A stretch of 64,000 nucleotides of DNA from Prochlorococcus sp. AG-347-E03 (GTDB lineage: Bacteria > Cyanobacteriota > Cyanobacteriia > PCC-6307 > Cyanobiaceae), in the NCBI GenBank assembly GCA_003279115.1, contig QCBG01000005.1, forward strand, positions 30,284 through 94,283. The letters run 5' to 3'. Below the pieces are notes generated by a model. That model was not told where the DNA came from and ran no database searches. It saw only the letters and a program-made list of their open reading frames with translations. Below, piece by piece: positions 27,400-36,565 of this stretch (the first letter of the stretch is position 1; each line of letters begins with the position of its first letter). The position numbers were made by a program, and so were the translations under genes.

Positions 27400-28731
27400 T
27401 TGAAAACAATATTAAATTTCAAAACTGGAATTTTTCTTTTTCGTTCAGGTATCTTTTTATTAGTTTCTGTGCCTGTACTATCCTCATTTTTATTTCTTTT
27501 TTCGATATTAATATCATCTTATAAAAATTACAAAAATTTCTTATCTGACAAATATAATTATCCATTTTTTTTAGCTAGTTTTTTTCTAATAATTTCAGTA
27601 TCTATATCTAGTTTAGAAACGTTCTCTAATAAAATTTCAGGCTGGAGCAATTATTTAAATTGGGTAAGTCTTTTTAATTGGCTTCCATTATTTTTTTGCA
27701 TATGGGCATTTAAACCTTACTTATATTCTTCAAAATCAAGAAAAATAATTTTATTACTTTTACTTAGTGGCTCGGTTCCTCTAATAATTTCAGGTTATCT
27801 TCAAGTATTTTTTGACATTCATGGGCCATTCAAGATTTTTAATGGATTAATAATATGGTTTCAAAGAGAAGGAGAACCTGGCCTAACTGGATTATTCAAT
27901 AATAGAAATTATGCAAGTTTATGGTTCACAATATTGTGGCCTATTTGTTTAGCAATTTTGTCTCAAAGAAAAAATGGATCAAAATTTTTTATTTATATTT
28001 TTAGTATTTCAATAATTTCTTCTATTTATTTGACATTTTCTCGAAATGGATTCCTTAATCTATTTTTATCTTCTTTGATATTCTTGAAAGGCTCTTTATC
28101 AATTTGGTTATTTATTTTATTAATTTTATTAATAACATTATTAATAGCTGCGGTAACAAATATTTTCCCTTTAAGTTTTAAAGAATTTGCAATTAGTATA
28201 ATACCTTCAGAAGTAATAAAAAGATTTTCAATATTAGAGAACCTTGATGTTTTTACTTCAAATGCAAGATTCTCTATTTGGCTAAGCGCATTACAGTTTA
28301 TAAAAGAAAGGCCTTTTCTTGGCTGGGGAGCAGCAACTTTTCCTATTTTATATAAAGCAGAGCATGATGTATGTTGTTATAAATCTTATCTTCAATGGTA
28401 TGGTCATACTCACAATATTCAACTTGAAATGGCTTTAAATTATGGTCTGCCTTTTTCATTTATAATTAATACAACATTGATTTTTATTCTTTATAAATCT
28501 TTTAAGAAAATTTTTATTTTTAAAATAAGAGATAACAATCTTCAAGAAATAAACTTAAATAAGTTTGATAAAGCATGGTGGACAGCATCCTTTACTTTCT
28601 TTTTTAGTCAATTATTTGATATACACTACTATGATCTAAGATTAAATTTTGTATTTTGGATTTTCATATCTGGATTAATTATCAAAATACAAGAAAATAA
28701 TAAAAAAAATCCGAATCCTAAAGGAATCTAG
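27400..28731 (+). CDS. O-antigen ligase/polymerase family membrane protein
   Basis: A 443-residue inner-membrane protein with about 11-12 hydrophobic helices and a periplasmic loop bearing the WaaL/Wzy signature. NARFSIWLSALQFIKERPFL leads to GWGAATFP and then WYGHTHNIQLEMALNYGLPF (about residues 333-352), with the conserved His and Asn. GLTGLFNNRNYASLW near residue 165 matches O-antigen ligases too. It would join or polymerise polysaccharide units on undecaprenyl carriers. TTG start, weak. First gene of the island, 113 bases after tRNA-Arg. Confidence 0.85.
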   Translation: MKTILNFKTGIFLFRSGIFLLVSVPVLSSFLFLFSILISSYKNYKNFLSDKYNYPFFLASFFLIISVSISSLETFSNKISGWSNYLNWVSLFNWLPLFFCIWAFKPYLYSSKSRKIILLLLLSGSVPLIISGYLQVFFDIHGPFKIFNGLIIWFQREGEPGLTGLFNNRNYASLWFTILWPICLAILSQRKNGSKFFIYIFSISIISSIYLTFSRNGFLNLFLSSLIFLKGSLSIWLFILLILLITLLIAAVTNIFPLSFKEFAISIIPSEVIKRFSILENLDVFTSNARFSIWLSALQFIKERPFLGWGAATFPILYKAEHDVCCYKSYLQWYGHTHNIQLEMALNYGLPFSFIINTTLIFILYKSFKKIFIFKIRDNNLQEINLNKFDKAWWTASFTFFFSQLFDIHYYDLRLNFVFWIFISGLIIKIQENNKKNPNPKGI

Positions 28732-28928
28732 TTTAATTATAAAAAGTAAATCATTAAAAATTTTTAAAATTAAATAACAAAATTAAATTATTTCATAACT
28801 TTTAATTGTAATTTTTTCAAACCATTAAAAATGGTATAAGATTATGAATATAGATTTTGTTTTTTGTATTAAAAAAAGATCTTTATTTCTTCTTTTAAAG
28901 AAAGATATATAATCTACTTATTAATGAT

Positions 28929-30119
28929 ATGTGGTTTAAAGGGGTTAGGGTAAGTGCATTAATAGGGAGGGTTTTTACTGTAACCCTACTAACAAAATTT
29001 AATTATTTAGAAACCTCTGCAGCATTAGCCATATTATTTACTACAAGTAGTTTGTTTAATAGTGCTTTACCACCACTTCACAAAGAAATATATTTAAAAG
29101 CTGTTAAAAATAAAGTCTATAATTTAAGGGAAATTTTGATGAATTACCTTTTCCCTCTTTCATTAATTTTAATTTTTTCATCATTTATTGTCTGCATATT
29201 AATTAGAGATTTCCTAGATCAATTTGATCCATCTTTATTCTTATATTCATTAATCTTTTTTTACTTAGTTACAGAAAAAATATTCGATGAGTTTAATAGA
29301 TATTCGCTTACATTTCAAAAGTATTTCCCATGGAATATTATTTGTATTTCAAGAACTATTTTAAACAATATAATCTTTTTTATTTTAATAATTTCAGGAA
29401 AATATTCCGAAGAAATTATTTTTAATTTCATTCTAATAATGTTTTCTATTTCTACTCTTAGCCCATTTTTATTAATATTAAAACCCTTGAAAATAAAAAG
29501 AACTTTAACTTATTTTTATAAGAGGACTAAATATTCAAGCTTCAAATTATTAACTAATAAAAAAGTCCTCAAAGCTTGGTTAATTTCCTTATCAATGCTT
29601 TTACCTACATACAGTGAAAGAATAGCATCTTTAACAGCTGGCTCAAGTGAAAAAGGTAAAATGTATATTGCAGTTTCAATATTTCAACTAATAACATTTT
29701 TTGTAGATCTGCAAATTAATTCAAATAAAAAAGCTGAAATAATAAAAAATAAAAGTTTAAAAGAACTTTTAAGAAATTCGAAGATATTTATTTTCTCTTC
29801 TTTAATTATCACATTAGTATGTTTGGGCTATATTTTTTTCAATGTATCCGATGGCTTATACAATAATTTCAATAGTATTTCTACATTAATAATTTTAGGA
29901 TCAAGTATTGTTTTGAATTCTCTATCCTTAATTCAAGAAGAAAGAATTTTTTGGGCAAAAAAATATAAGTCGATTTTCATAGAAATGTTAATAATTTCCT
30001 CACTATTAATATTTTCTTTTATCTTCTTAAGATTTAATACTCTTATATTATCTATTGGTATAATTTCCACGAATATAGCCAGATTCACAATCTCAACGAA
30101 AATTGCGAATGAATATTAA
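28929..30119 (+). CDS. polytopic membrane protein, possible polysaccharide flippase (Wzx-like)
   Basis: A 396-residue protein with about 10-12 hydrophobic helices and short basic loops (KPLKIKRTLTYFYKRTKYSS). The size, helix spacing and the position between an O-antigen ligase and sugar genes suggest a Wzx/MOP-type flippase, but I see no decisive motif. It is somewhat shorter than most Wzx. Very AT-rich codon use with many Ile/Phe/Leu. The ATG at 28929 is used; another ATG at 28924 is out of frame. Confidence 0.5.
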   Translation: MWFKGVRVSALIGRVFTVTLLTKFNYLETSAALAILFTTSSLFNSALPPLHKEIYLKAVKNKVYNLREILMNYLFPLSLILIFSSFIVCILIRDFLDQFDPSLFLYSLIFFYLVTEKIFDEFNRYSLTFQKYFPWNIICISRTILNNIIFFILIISGKYSEEIIFNFILIMFSISTLSPFLLILKPLKIKRTLTYFYKRTKYSSFKLLTNKKVLKAWLISLSMLLPTYSERIASLTAGSSEKGKMYIAVSIFQLITFFVDLQINSNKKAEIIKNKSLKELLRNSKIFIFSSLIITLVCLGYIFFNVSDGLYNNFNSISTLIILGSSIVLNSLSLIQEERIFWAKKYKSIFIEMLIISSLLIFSFIFLRFNTLILSIGIISTNIARFTISTKIANEY

Positions 30120-30204
30120 AAACTTTTAAGTCATTAATGCAATCTTTTCTATATTATGAAGTCTAATTTAAAGTAAAAATTATTAACTAATTTCATTTTT
30201 ATAA

Positions 30205-30972
30205 GTGAAAAAAAAATCGGATTTAGATATTGAACGCGAAAGATATTCAAAAAGGGCAAAAATAAATAAACAAAGTTCGAAAAAATTCAAACTAAAAAAA
30301 AGAAAAAATAATTTAATAGATGCACCATATATTGAAATTTATTTTAAATCCCTTATTAGAAATTCAAAAAAAGGATTTAAAATTTTGGAAATTTGCTGTG
30401 GTGAAGGTGAACGAAGTGGTCCAATTTTAGAAAATTATAAAGACATAACATTTGCAGATATATCAAAAAATTCACTTGATGTTATTAAAAAAAACTATAG
30501 TTCTTTTTTAACGAAAACTATTAATTTTAAGGAATGTAATATGGAAATACTTCCGTTTGATAATGAAATATTTGATATTGTCGCATGTGCAGGAGGTCTA
30601 AGCTATGGAAACAATAAATTAGTTTTAAATGAAATTCATAGAGTTTTAAAACAAAATGGAATTTTTATATGTATTGATTCGTTAAATGAGAATCCTATTT
30701 ATAAATTAAATAGATATTTACATTATTTAAGGGGAAATAGAACAAAAAGTACATTAAAAAGAATGCCAGATAGAAAATTAATAGAGGATTATGATCGTAA
30801 ATTTGGGATTACAAAAATAAATTATTCAGGAACATTAATTTGGATACTCTATCCCCTTTCGAAAATAATCGGCTATAAAAAATCAAAAATCTTATCTGAT
30901 TTTTTTGATAAAAATCTACCAAAATGGATGTCCTTTAAATTTATTATGGAAGCAAAAAAGATATCTGAATAA
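30205..30972 (+). CDS. class I SAM-dependent methyltransferase
   Basis: A 255-residue enzyme. Motif I is ILEICCGEGERSGPILENY (about residues 58-76), followed by the acidic TFADISKNSLDVI, then motif II/III (FDNEIFDIVACAGGLSYG and LNEIHRVLKQNGIFICIDSL) of the Methyltransf_11 family. The N-terminal 45 residues are very Lys-rich (KKRKNN). GTG start. In this setting it may methylate a sugar or a lipid-linked glycan; the substrate is unknown. Confidence 0.8.
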   Translation: MKKKSDLDIERERYSKRAKINKQSSKKFKLKKRKNNLIDAPYIEIYFKSLIRNSKKGFKILEICCGEGERSGPILENYKDITFADISKNSLDVIKKNYSSFLTKTINFKECNMEILPFDNEIFDIVACAGGLSYGNNKLVLNEIHRVLKQNGIFICIDSLNENPIYKLNRYLHYLRGNRTKSTLKRMPDRKLIEDYDRKFGITKINYSGTLIWILYPLSKIIGYKKSKILSDFFDKNLPKWMSFKFIMEAKKISE

Positions 30973-31053
30973 ATACATTATCTCATTAATATAATGAATT
31001 TTTTTTAAATAATAATTTTTCAATATATAATTACTAATAGCTTTTTTTTTGTT

Positions 31054-32160
31054 TTGAAAAATATCCCATTTTGCGACTACAAGAAACTTTACCTTAATCA
31101 TAGAGAAAATTATTTAAAAATAATTGATGAAGTTGCAAGCAGTGGGGGGTTTATCATGCAACAAGCAAAGAAAGATTTTGAGAAGGAACTATCTGAATTT
31201 ACAGGATGTAATCATGCGATAGGAGTAGGAAATTGCACTGATGGTCTTGAAATAATTTGGCAATCAATAGGACTAAGACCAGGTGATGAAGTAATTTGCT
31301 CTTCCCATACTTTTATAGCTACAGCATCATCTATAGTCATGGCTGGAGGAGTCCCAAAACCTGTTGAAATAGGAGATGATAATTTAATATGTTCAGAAGC
31401 AATTTCGGATGCAATTAATTCGAGAACTGTTGGAATAATGCCAACCCAACTTAATGGGAGAATATGTGATATGGATAAGATTATTAATCTAGCTAATAAA
31501 CATAAATTATTTGTTGTAGAAGATGCTGCTCAAGCTTTAGGCGCAAGATATAAAGGGAAACATTCAGGGACATTTGGGATTGCAGGTGCTATTAGTTTTT
31601 ATCCAGCGAAGGTTATGGGATGTTTTGGAGATGGAGGAGCCATAGTAACAAATAATTATGACATTTTTAATAGATCTCATCAACTTCATGATCAAGGAAG
31701 AGATGTCAATGGAGAGCTCAAGTCATGGGGTAGGAATAGTAGGTTAGATAATTTACAGGCGGCAATACTTTCATATCAACTTCAAAAATATCCTGCAGTA
31801 ATTCAAAGAAGAAGAGAAATTGCCTCTTATTATCACAAAAAGTTATCTCAATTAAATGAGCTTAAGCTTCCACCACCTCCACTTGAGGATTCAGATAATT
31901 TTGATATTTTTCAAAATTACGAATTTATGGCGGATAACAGAGATGAATTAAAGAAATATCTAGAAGAAAATGGTATCAAAACTTTAATTCAATGGAATGG
32001 TAAGGGGATACATCAATGGGAATCATTGGGCTTTACTGTTAAATTGCCTAAAGTAGAGGATTTCTTCAAAAAATGCATAATGATACCAATTTGGGATTAT
32101 CTAACAGATGAAGAAGTTAGATATATAGCTGATAAGATTATTTCTTTTTATCGAAAATGA
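31054..32160 (+). CDS. DegT/DnrJ/EryC1/StrS sugar aminotransferase
   Basis: A 368-residue PLP enzyme that would aminate a keto-sugar nucleotide. The PLP-binding lysine is intact: Lys186 in SFYPAKVMGCFGDGGAIVTN. VVEDAAQALGARYKGKHSGTFG upstream carries the PLP-contacting Asp. The C-terminal half has LDNLQAAILSYQLQKY, typical of the family. Its stop overlaps the start of the sugar transferase by four bases (ATGA). With the FlaA1/CapD dehydratase in the same island it could make a 4-amino-4,6-dideoxy sugar. TTG start. Confidence 0.88.
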   Translation: MKNIPFCDYKKLYLNHRENYLKIIDEVASSGGFIMQQAKKDFEKELSEFTGCNHAIGVGNCTDGLEIIWQSIGLRPGDEVICSSHTFIATASSIVMAGGVPKPVEIGDDNLICSEAISDAINSRTVGIMPTQLNGRICDMDKIINLANKHKLFVVEDAAQALGARYKGKHSGTFGIAGAISFYPAKVMGCFGDGGAIVTNNYDIFNRSHQLHDQGRDVNGELKSWGRNSRLDNLQAAILSYQLQKYPAVIQRRREIASYYHKKLSQLNELKLPPPPLEDSDNFDIFQNYEFMADNRDELKKYLEENGIKTLIQWNGKGIHQWESLGFTVKLPKVEDFFKKCIMIPIWDYLTDEEVRYIADKIISFYRK

Positions 32161-32909
32161 ATTTTACTCATTCAGTAAAAAAACGTATATTTGACATTAC
32201 TTTTAGTTTTTTTGGATTAATACTTGTAATACCATTAATAATTCCCTTTATATTTTTAATTTGGTTACAAGACTTTGAGAACCCTTTTTACATAGCTGAT
32301 AGGGTTGGTTTCAATTTTAAGAAATTTAAAATAATAAAACTCAGATCTATGATAGTAAAAGCGGATAAGTCAAAAGTAGATTCTACTAGCGCAAATGACC
32401 CAAGAATAACAAAAGTTGGCGCGATTATAAGAAAACTAAAATTAGATGAATTAACTCAACTTTATAACGTTTTCAAAGGGGAAATGTCCTTTGTAGGCCC
32501 AAGGCCTAATGTTGAGAGAGAAACAAATTTATATAGCAATAAAGAAAAAGAGCTATTAAAAGTTAAACCTGGCATAACAGATTTTGCTTCAATAGTATTT
32601 TCAGATGAATCAGACATTTTGAAAGACTACCAAAACCCAGATATCGCATATAATCAGTTGATTAGACCAAGAAAAAATTTCTTAGCGCTAACTTATATTA
32701 AAAATAAATCAATTACCTTAGATATAAAAATAATTCTCCTCACAATTTTCGCTTTTATTAATAAAAGAAAAACTATAAGTCTGATAGTAAGAATACTTAG
32801 AAGTTATGAAACTCCAGAAGAAATTATTGAAATGGCAAGAAGGAATAATAAATTAACCCCCATGGCTCCACCAGGTTTAAAAGATATTATCTATTCAAGA
32901 GAAATATAA
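32157..32909 (+). CDS. undecaprenyl-phosphate sugar phosphotransferase (initiating transferase)
   Basis: A 250-residue monotopic membrane enzyme of the bacterial sugar transferase family (PF02397, WbaP C-terminal domain/PglC-like). One N-terminal membrane helix (about residues 13-34) is followed by RVGFNFKKFKIIKLRSM, then DPRITKVGAIIRKLKLDELT and QLYNVFKGEMSFVGPRPNVE with the catalytic Asp-Glu pair. It places the first sugar-phosphate on the lipid carrier. Translational coupling with the DegT aminotransferase suggests an amino sugar as substrate. Confidence 0.9.
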   Translation: MNFTHSVKKRIFDITFSFFGLILVIPLIIPFIFLIWLQDFENPFYIADRVGFNFKKFKIIKLRSMIVKADKSKVDSTSANDPRITKVGAIIRKLKLDELTQLYNVFKGEMSFVGPRPNVERETNLYSNKEKELLKVKPGITDFASIVFSDESDILKDYQNPDIAYNQLIRPRKNFLALTYIKNKSITLDIKIILLTIFAFINKRKTISLIVRILRSYETPEEIIEMARRNNKLTPMAPPGLKDIIYSREI

Positions 32910-32942
32910 TAAATTAAATATAAAAGTTCGAATGCATAAAAA

Positions 32943-33938
32943 TTAAAAATAGTATGAATCATTTATGAATTTGATAATTTTTTCTTCATTAGGATAATAA
33001 TCTTTCTCATGAACCTCACTTGAAGGGGCAGGGCAATCAGGGAGAGTTATTCTTCTTGGGGGGTCAATTAGAGTATTTGTAGGAACATTTTCAACTATTG
33101 AAGTTATTACTTCAGAAGCCATTCCACATGATTTCCAACCTGAATCTATTACCAGTAATCTTTTTGTTTTCAATACAGAATCTAATATACTTTTTGAATT
33201 AAATGGATTTAAAACTCTTAAATCGAAAACTTCAGCACGTACTCCATCAGAATTAAGTTTTTTCGAAGCATTTAATGCCAGAAGTGTAGAATAACCAGAA
33301 CCAACAATAGTAATTTGATCTCCCTTTTTTAAACATTTAGGAGTTAAAGCATTTAATGGGGTTTCTTTAATAGGTTTTAAATTAGCAGTCTGCTCATATA
33401 ACCATCTATCATCTATATAAATTACAGGGTCTGGTGATAAAACTGAGGATATGAGTAGATCTCTTGCATCCTGGACAGTGGAAGGCATAACTACTCGAAT
33501 ACCTGGAATATGAGCGAACCAACTATGTAAAGCTTGGGAGTGTTGGGCTCCCTGAGATCCACCTCTATTAATAATGGACCTTATAGTTACTGGTGCATTT
33601 AATTGTCCTCCAAACATATATGACCATTTCGCCGCTTGATTAACAATTGAATCCATTGCATAAAGCATAAAATCCATCCTAGGATGAACTACGATAGGTT
33701 TCATCCCACAAATAGATGCTCCAACAGCAGCACCGGTACATGCCGATTCCGATACTGGTGTATCTATTATTCTATCCTTACCATATTTTTTATCTAAATT
33801 TTTCATAGTATTTCCTACATACCAAGGGCTCCATAAACCTTGACCTAAAATAAAGACTTCTGGATAATTTTTTAATAAGTAATCAAAGCCACTTAAAATA
33901 GCATCTGAATAAGTAGTCTTAATCATATTTATAAACAT
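32943..33938 (-). CDS. thiamine-diphosphate dehydrogenase E1 beta subunit-like
   Basis: A 331-residue protein of the E1 beta/transketolase C-terminal family (pyruvate, acetoin or branched-chain 2-oxoacid dehydrogenase). Features include ILGQGLWSPWYV near the N-terminus, DTPVSESACTGAAVGASICG (about residues 58-77), RGGSQGAQHSQALHSWFAHI (about 124-143) and the C-terminal domain with LLVIDSGWKSCGMASEVI. It overlaps the E1 alpha gene by 20 bases; an internal ATG at 33926 would reduce the overlap. Neither E2 nor E3 lies nearby, so a role outside the pyruvate dehydrogenase complex is likely. Confidence 0.85.
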   Translation of the reverse strand: MFINMIKTTYSDAILSGFDYLLKNYPEVFILGQGLWSPWYVGNTMKNLDKKYGKDRIIDTPVSESACTGAAVGASICGMKPIVVHPRMDFMLYAMDSIVNQAAKWSYMFGGQLNAPVTIRSIINRGGSQGAQHSQALHSWFAHIPGIRVVMPSTVQDARDLLISSVLSPDPVIYIDDRWLYEQTANLKPIKETPLNALTPKCLKKGDQITIVGSGYSTLLALNASKKLNSDGVRAEVFDLRVLNPFNSKSILDSVLKTKRLLVIDSGWKSCGMASEVITSIVENVPTNTLIDPPRRITLPDCPAPSSEVHEKDYYPNEEKIIKFINDSYYF

Positions 33939-34971
33939 TATCTAAAAGTGATTTTCTATCAGGAAAATCATCTTTCAAAGCTTTTTCCCAATTTACATCA
34001 ATTAACTCATTAACTTTTAGATCTAAAGTGTGCTGTTTTTCTATTGTCCAAATTTTTTTATCAATCATTGCATTACTCAACCTCTTTATTGGATCTCTTT
34101 TTTTCCAATTTAATAAATCTTTCTTTGACCTAGCAACACCTACATCAATATCCTCCCTCCAATCAACATGCCCAAACCATCTATAGGTAATGGCTTCTAT
34201 TAAATAAGGTTCCGGTTGTAATCTCATCTTTCTTATAAATTCTGATGATGTTCTATAAATTTCAGCAACGTCATTACCATCAACAAGTTTAGTTTCTATT
34301 TCATGAGCTTTCGCAAATCTATTAATAGTATTTAAAGGTTGTCTTAGACTCATATGCATATGGCTTGAGAACAAATTATTTTCTACAACAAATAAAATAG
34401 GAATATTTGACACCTTCGCAAAATTTAGTGACTCATGAAATACACCTTCTTCAGTTGCTCCATCGCCTAAATAAGAAATTGCAATATCCCCAGATTTTTG
34501 CAATTTGGATGCCAATCCTGCACCTAAAGCTAAAGGGACAGTTCCTGTAACTATTGGTACAGATCCCAAAAAACCTTTTGATTTGCTGGCAAGATGCATC
34601 GACCCCCCCATCCCACCGGAAAATCCTGTATTTTTCCCCAAAACTTCAGCAAAAAGTTTATGTAAATCATTATCTACCCCTAAAATATGAGAATGCGATC
34701 TATGTGCACCGAAAATACGATCAGTATTTCTTAAATTTTTAGAAACACCTACTGCTATAGCTTCTTGGCCCACTCCTAAATGGACTGGCCCCTTGACTAA
34801 ACGATTTTTTTTTGCTTCGGCAATCTTAATTTCTGCTGCTCTTATAACACTCATTGACATAAGGAAATCTTCCAAATAAGAATGTTCAATTTGAGAAATA
34901 TTCAGTTTTGCAAAAATATAATTAGGATCCTCAATAACTCTTTGCTCACCATCTTTATTTATAGAAATAAT
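33919..34971 (-). CDS. thiamine-diphosphate dehydrogenase E1 alpha subunit-like, probable ATT start
   Basis: Thiamine-diphosphate E1 alpha protein. The cofactor motif runs from GDG (in SYLGDGATEEGVFHESLNFA) to NN (in LFVVENNLFS); PVHLGVGQEAIAVGV and FSGGMGGSMHL are also typical. The first standard start is TTG at 34875 (318 residues). The frame stays open upstream to a stop at 34993-34995, and that extra part (KLNISQIEHSYLEDFLMSMS) matches the helix that opens this family. A near-perfect Shine-Dalgarno (AAAGGAGGT) lies five bases before an in-frame ATT at 34971, giving 350 residues, the normal family length. I therefore take ATT as the start. With E1 beta it would decarboxylate a 2-oxoacid; the product is unknown. 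Confidence 0.82.
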   Translation of the reverse strand: MISINKDGEQRVIEDPNYIFAKLNISQIEHSYLEDFLMSMSVIRAAEIKIAEAKKNRLVKGPVHLGVGQEAIAVGVSKNLRNTDRIFGAHRSHSHILGVDNDLHKLFAEVLGKNTGFSGGMGGSMHLASKSKGFLGSVPIVTGTVPLALGAGLASKLQKSGDIAISYLGDGATEEGVFHESLNFAKVSNIPILFVVENNLFSSHMHMSLRQPLNTINRFAKAHEIETKLVDGNDVAEIYRTSSEFIRKMRLQPEPYLIEAITYRWFGHVDWREDIDVGVARSKKDLLNWKKRDPIKRLSNAMIDKKIWTIEKQHTLDLKVNELIDVNWEKALKDDFPDRKSLLDNVYKYD

Positions 34972-34975
34972 TTTT

Positions 34976-34984
34976 ACCTCCTTT
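34976..34984 (-). promoter_or_regulatory. strong Shine-Dalgarno for the E1 alpha gene
   Basis: AAAGGAGGT on the minus strand, almost fully complementary to the 16S rRNA tail, five bases upstream of an in-frame ATT codon and far (about 100 bases) from the first TTG. Such a strong site is rare in this window, and it decides the start of the E1 alpha gene. Confidence 0.7.
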
Positions 34985-35072
34985 AAATAAAATTAAGTGT
35001 AAAGATATTTATATATATAATTTAAACATATTAATATTTCTAAAATTGGGAAACAAATATTAATAAGTTTAT

Positions 35073-36329
35073 TTATTGATTAATAGCTATCTGTTCAAGT
35101 TTATTTACTAGTTGACTATAAACTATTTCAAAATTGTAATTTGTTCTAAACAATGTCATAGCATTTTTAGACCTCATTTTTATTTTATCAGGCGATTTAA
35201 TTATATCCATAATAATGCGTGCCAAAGTTGATGATTTTTTGGGGGGATAATTCCACCCTATTTCATACTTGTTAATCAATTCATAAGGAAATCCCCTCAA
35301 AGGAGAAAGTATTGGTAAACCTAATGACATATAGTCAATATATTTATTAACTAAATTTAATTCATAGTTTTTTATATTTTTGTAGGGAGCTAAAGCTAGA
35401 TGACAATTTAAAGAAATTTCTATTGCTTCTTTTCTATTTATCCAGCCTAGAAAATAAACATTTTCAATATGATTAAAAATATCTTTTATGTGACTTTCGC
35501 TCCCTCCTCTTCCGGCTATAAATAATTTGATCTTAATTTTCTTTTTATTAAGAATTTGAATACTTTTTTTAATTGTTTCAAAATCATATACGGACATTAA
35601 TGAACCAATAAACAAAATATTTAAACATTCTTTGGGATCAGTTTTAATTAGATCAAGTTTTATCCTTTCCTCCTCTTTTGGAGGCACAATGGGAGAAGGG
35701 AAAGTATCTGGATCTTGACTCTTGAGGATCTTTGACAAAAATTTATTTTGATAATTATTTTTGAAATATTTAGCAATTAATTCTGTTGGGGCAGTAATAA
35801 AGTCAGTCAAAGATGCTACTAAAATAGAATAAATTCTATAAGGCAAAAATAAAAACTTAATAAATTCCTTTTTTACTGGATTAATATTTTCTTTATCCCA
35901 AAAAATATCTGGCCAAAGATCTTTCACATCTATAACTATTGGTATAGAGTTCAAAAAAGAATAGAAAATTGATATTAAAGACCATTCTATTGGAGGAAAA
36001 CCCACAAACATAATATCTGGTTTCTCTTCCCTTCTTAAAAGGTTAATTAGTAAGTTAAAAGAAAGGATATGGTGATCAAATAATCTTCTAAGACTAATAT
36101 TAGATTTATATCCTGGTGAATAAACAAGAGTTTCTTTTATTCCATTTATAGTATTGTTTTTAATATTTTTTCTAAATCTCTTTTCTTGATGAAAAAATCT
36201 TGTTGAAATAATTTCTACTTTATGGCCCCTTGAAACTAACGCTTTACTCAAATTGATAGCTCGCATTGGTCTTAATTGGTTTCCATCACAATTTAAAGGT
36301 TCCCCAGTTTGAAGTATCCAAACAAGCAT
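35073..36329 (-). CDS. GT4-family glycosyltransferase, WbuB-like
   Basis: A 418-residue GT-B enzyme. The N-terminus (WILQTGEPLNCDGNQLRPMR) matches the WbuB/GT4 group in polysaccharide clusters. The middle contains FVGFPPIEWSL and VIDVKDLWPDIFW, and the donor domain has ILFIGSLMSVYDFETI (about residues 245-260) and NKYIDYMSLGLPILSPL (about 333-349). A hydrophobic patch near residues 155-175 may bind the membrane. It is divergent from the CapD-like gene with a 236-base spacer. Sugar and acceptor unknown. Confidence 0.85.
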   Translation of the reverse strand: MLVWILQTGEPLNCDGNQLRPMRAINLSKALVSRGHKVEIISTRFFHQEKRFRKNIKNNTINGIKETLVYSPGYKSNISLRRLFDHHILSFNLLINLLRREEKPDIMFVGFPPIEWSLISIFYSFLNSIPIVIDVKDLWPDIFWDKENINPVKKEFIKFLFLPYRIYSILVASLTDFITAPTELIAKYFKNNYQNKFLSKILKSQDPDTFPSPIVPPKEEERIKLDLIKTDPKECLNILFIGSLMSVYDFETIKKSIQILNKKKIKIKLFIAGRGGSESHIKDIFNHIENVYFLGWINRKEAIEISLNCHLALAPYKNIKNYELNLVNKYIDYMSLGLPILSPLRGFPYELINKYEIGWNYPPKKSSTLARIIMDIIKSPDKIKMRSKNAMTLFRTNYNFEIVYSQLVNKLEQIAINQ

Positions 36330-36565
36330 TAATCTTTTTTTTAACTTATCAATTTAATTCTAATAGGACATTTGTTATTAAAAACAAGATTTAAATTTTT
36401 TTTATTCAAAATAGTTTGATTTTTATTTGACTTACTTATAAATAAAATACTTTCTCAAAATTTATATAAAGAAATGATTATTATCACAAAGACAATCAAG
36501 TATTAGAATATATAGTATATTTCATAATTAAAAATTAGCTATAAGTAAAATATATTAAGCTCATA

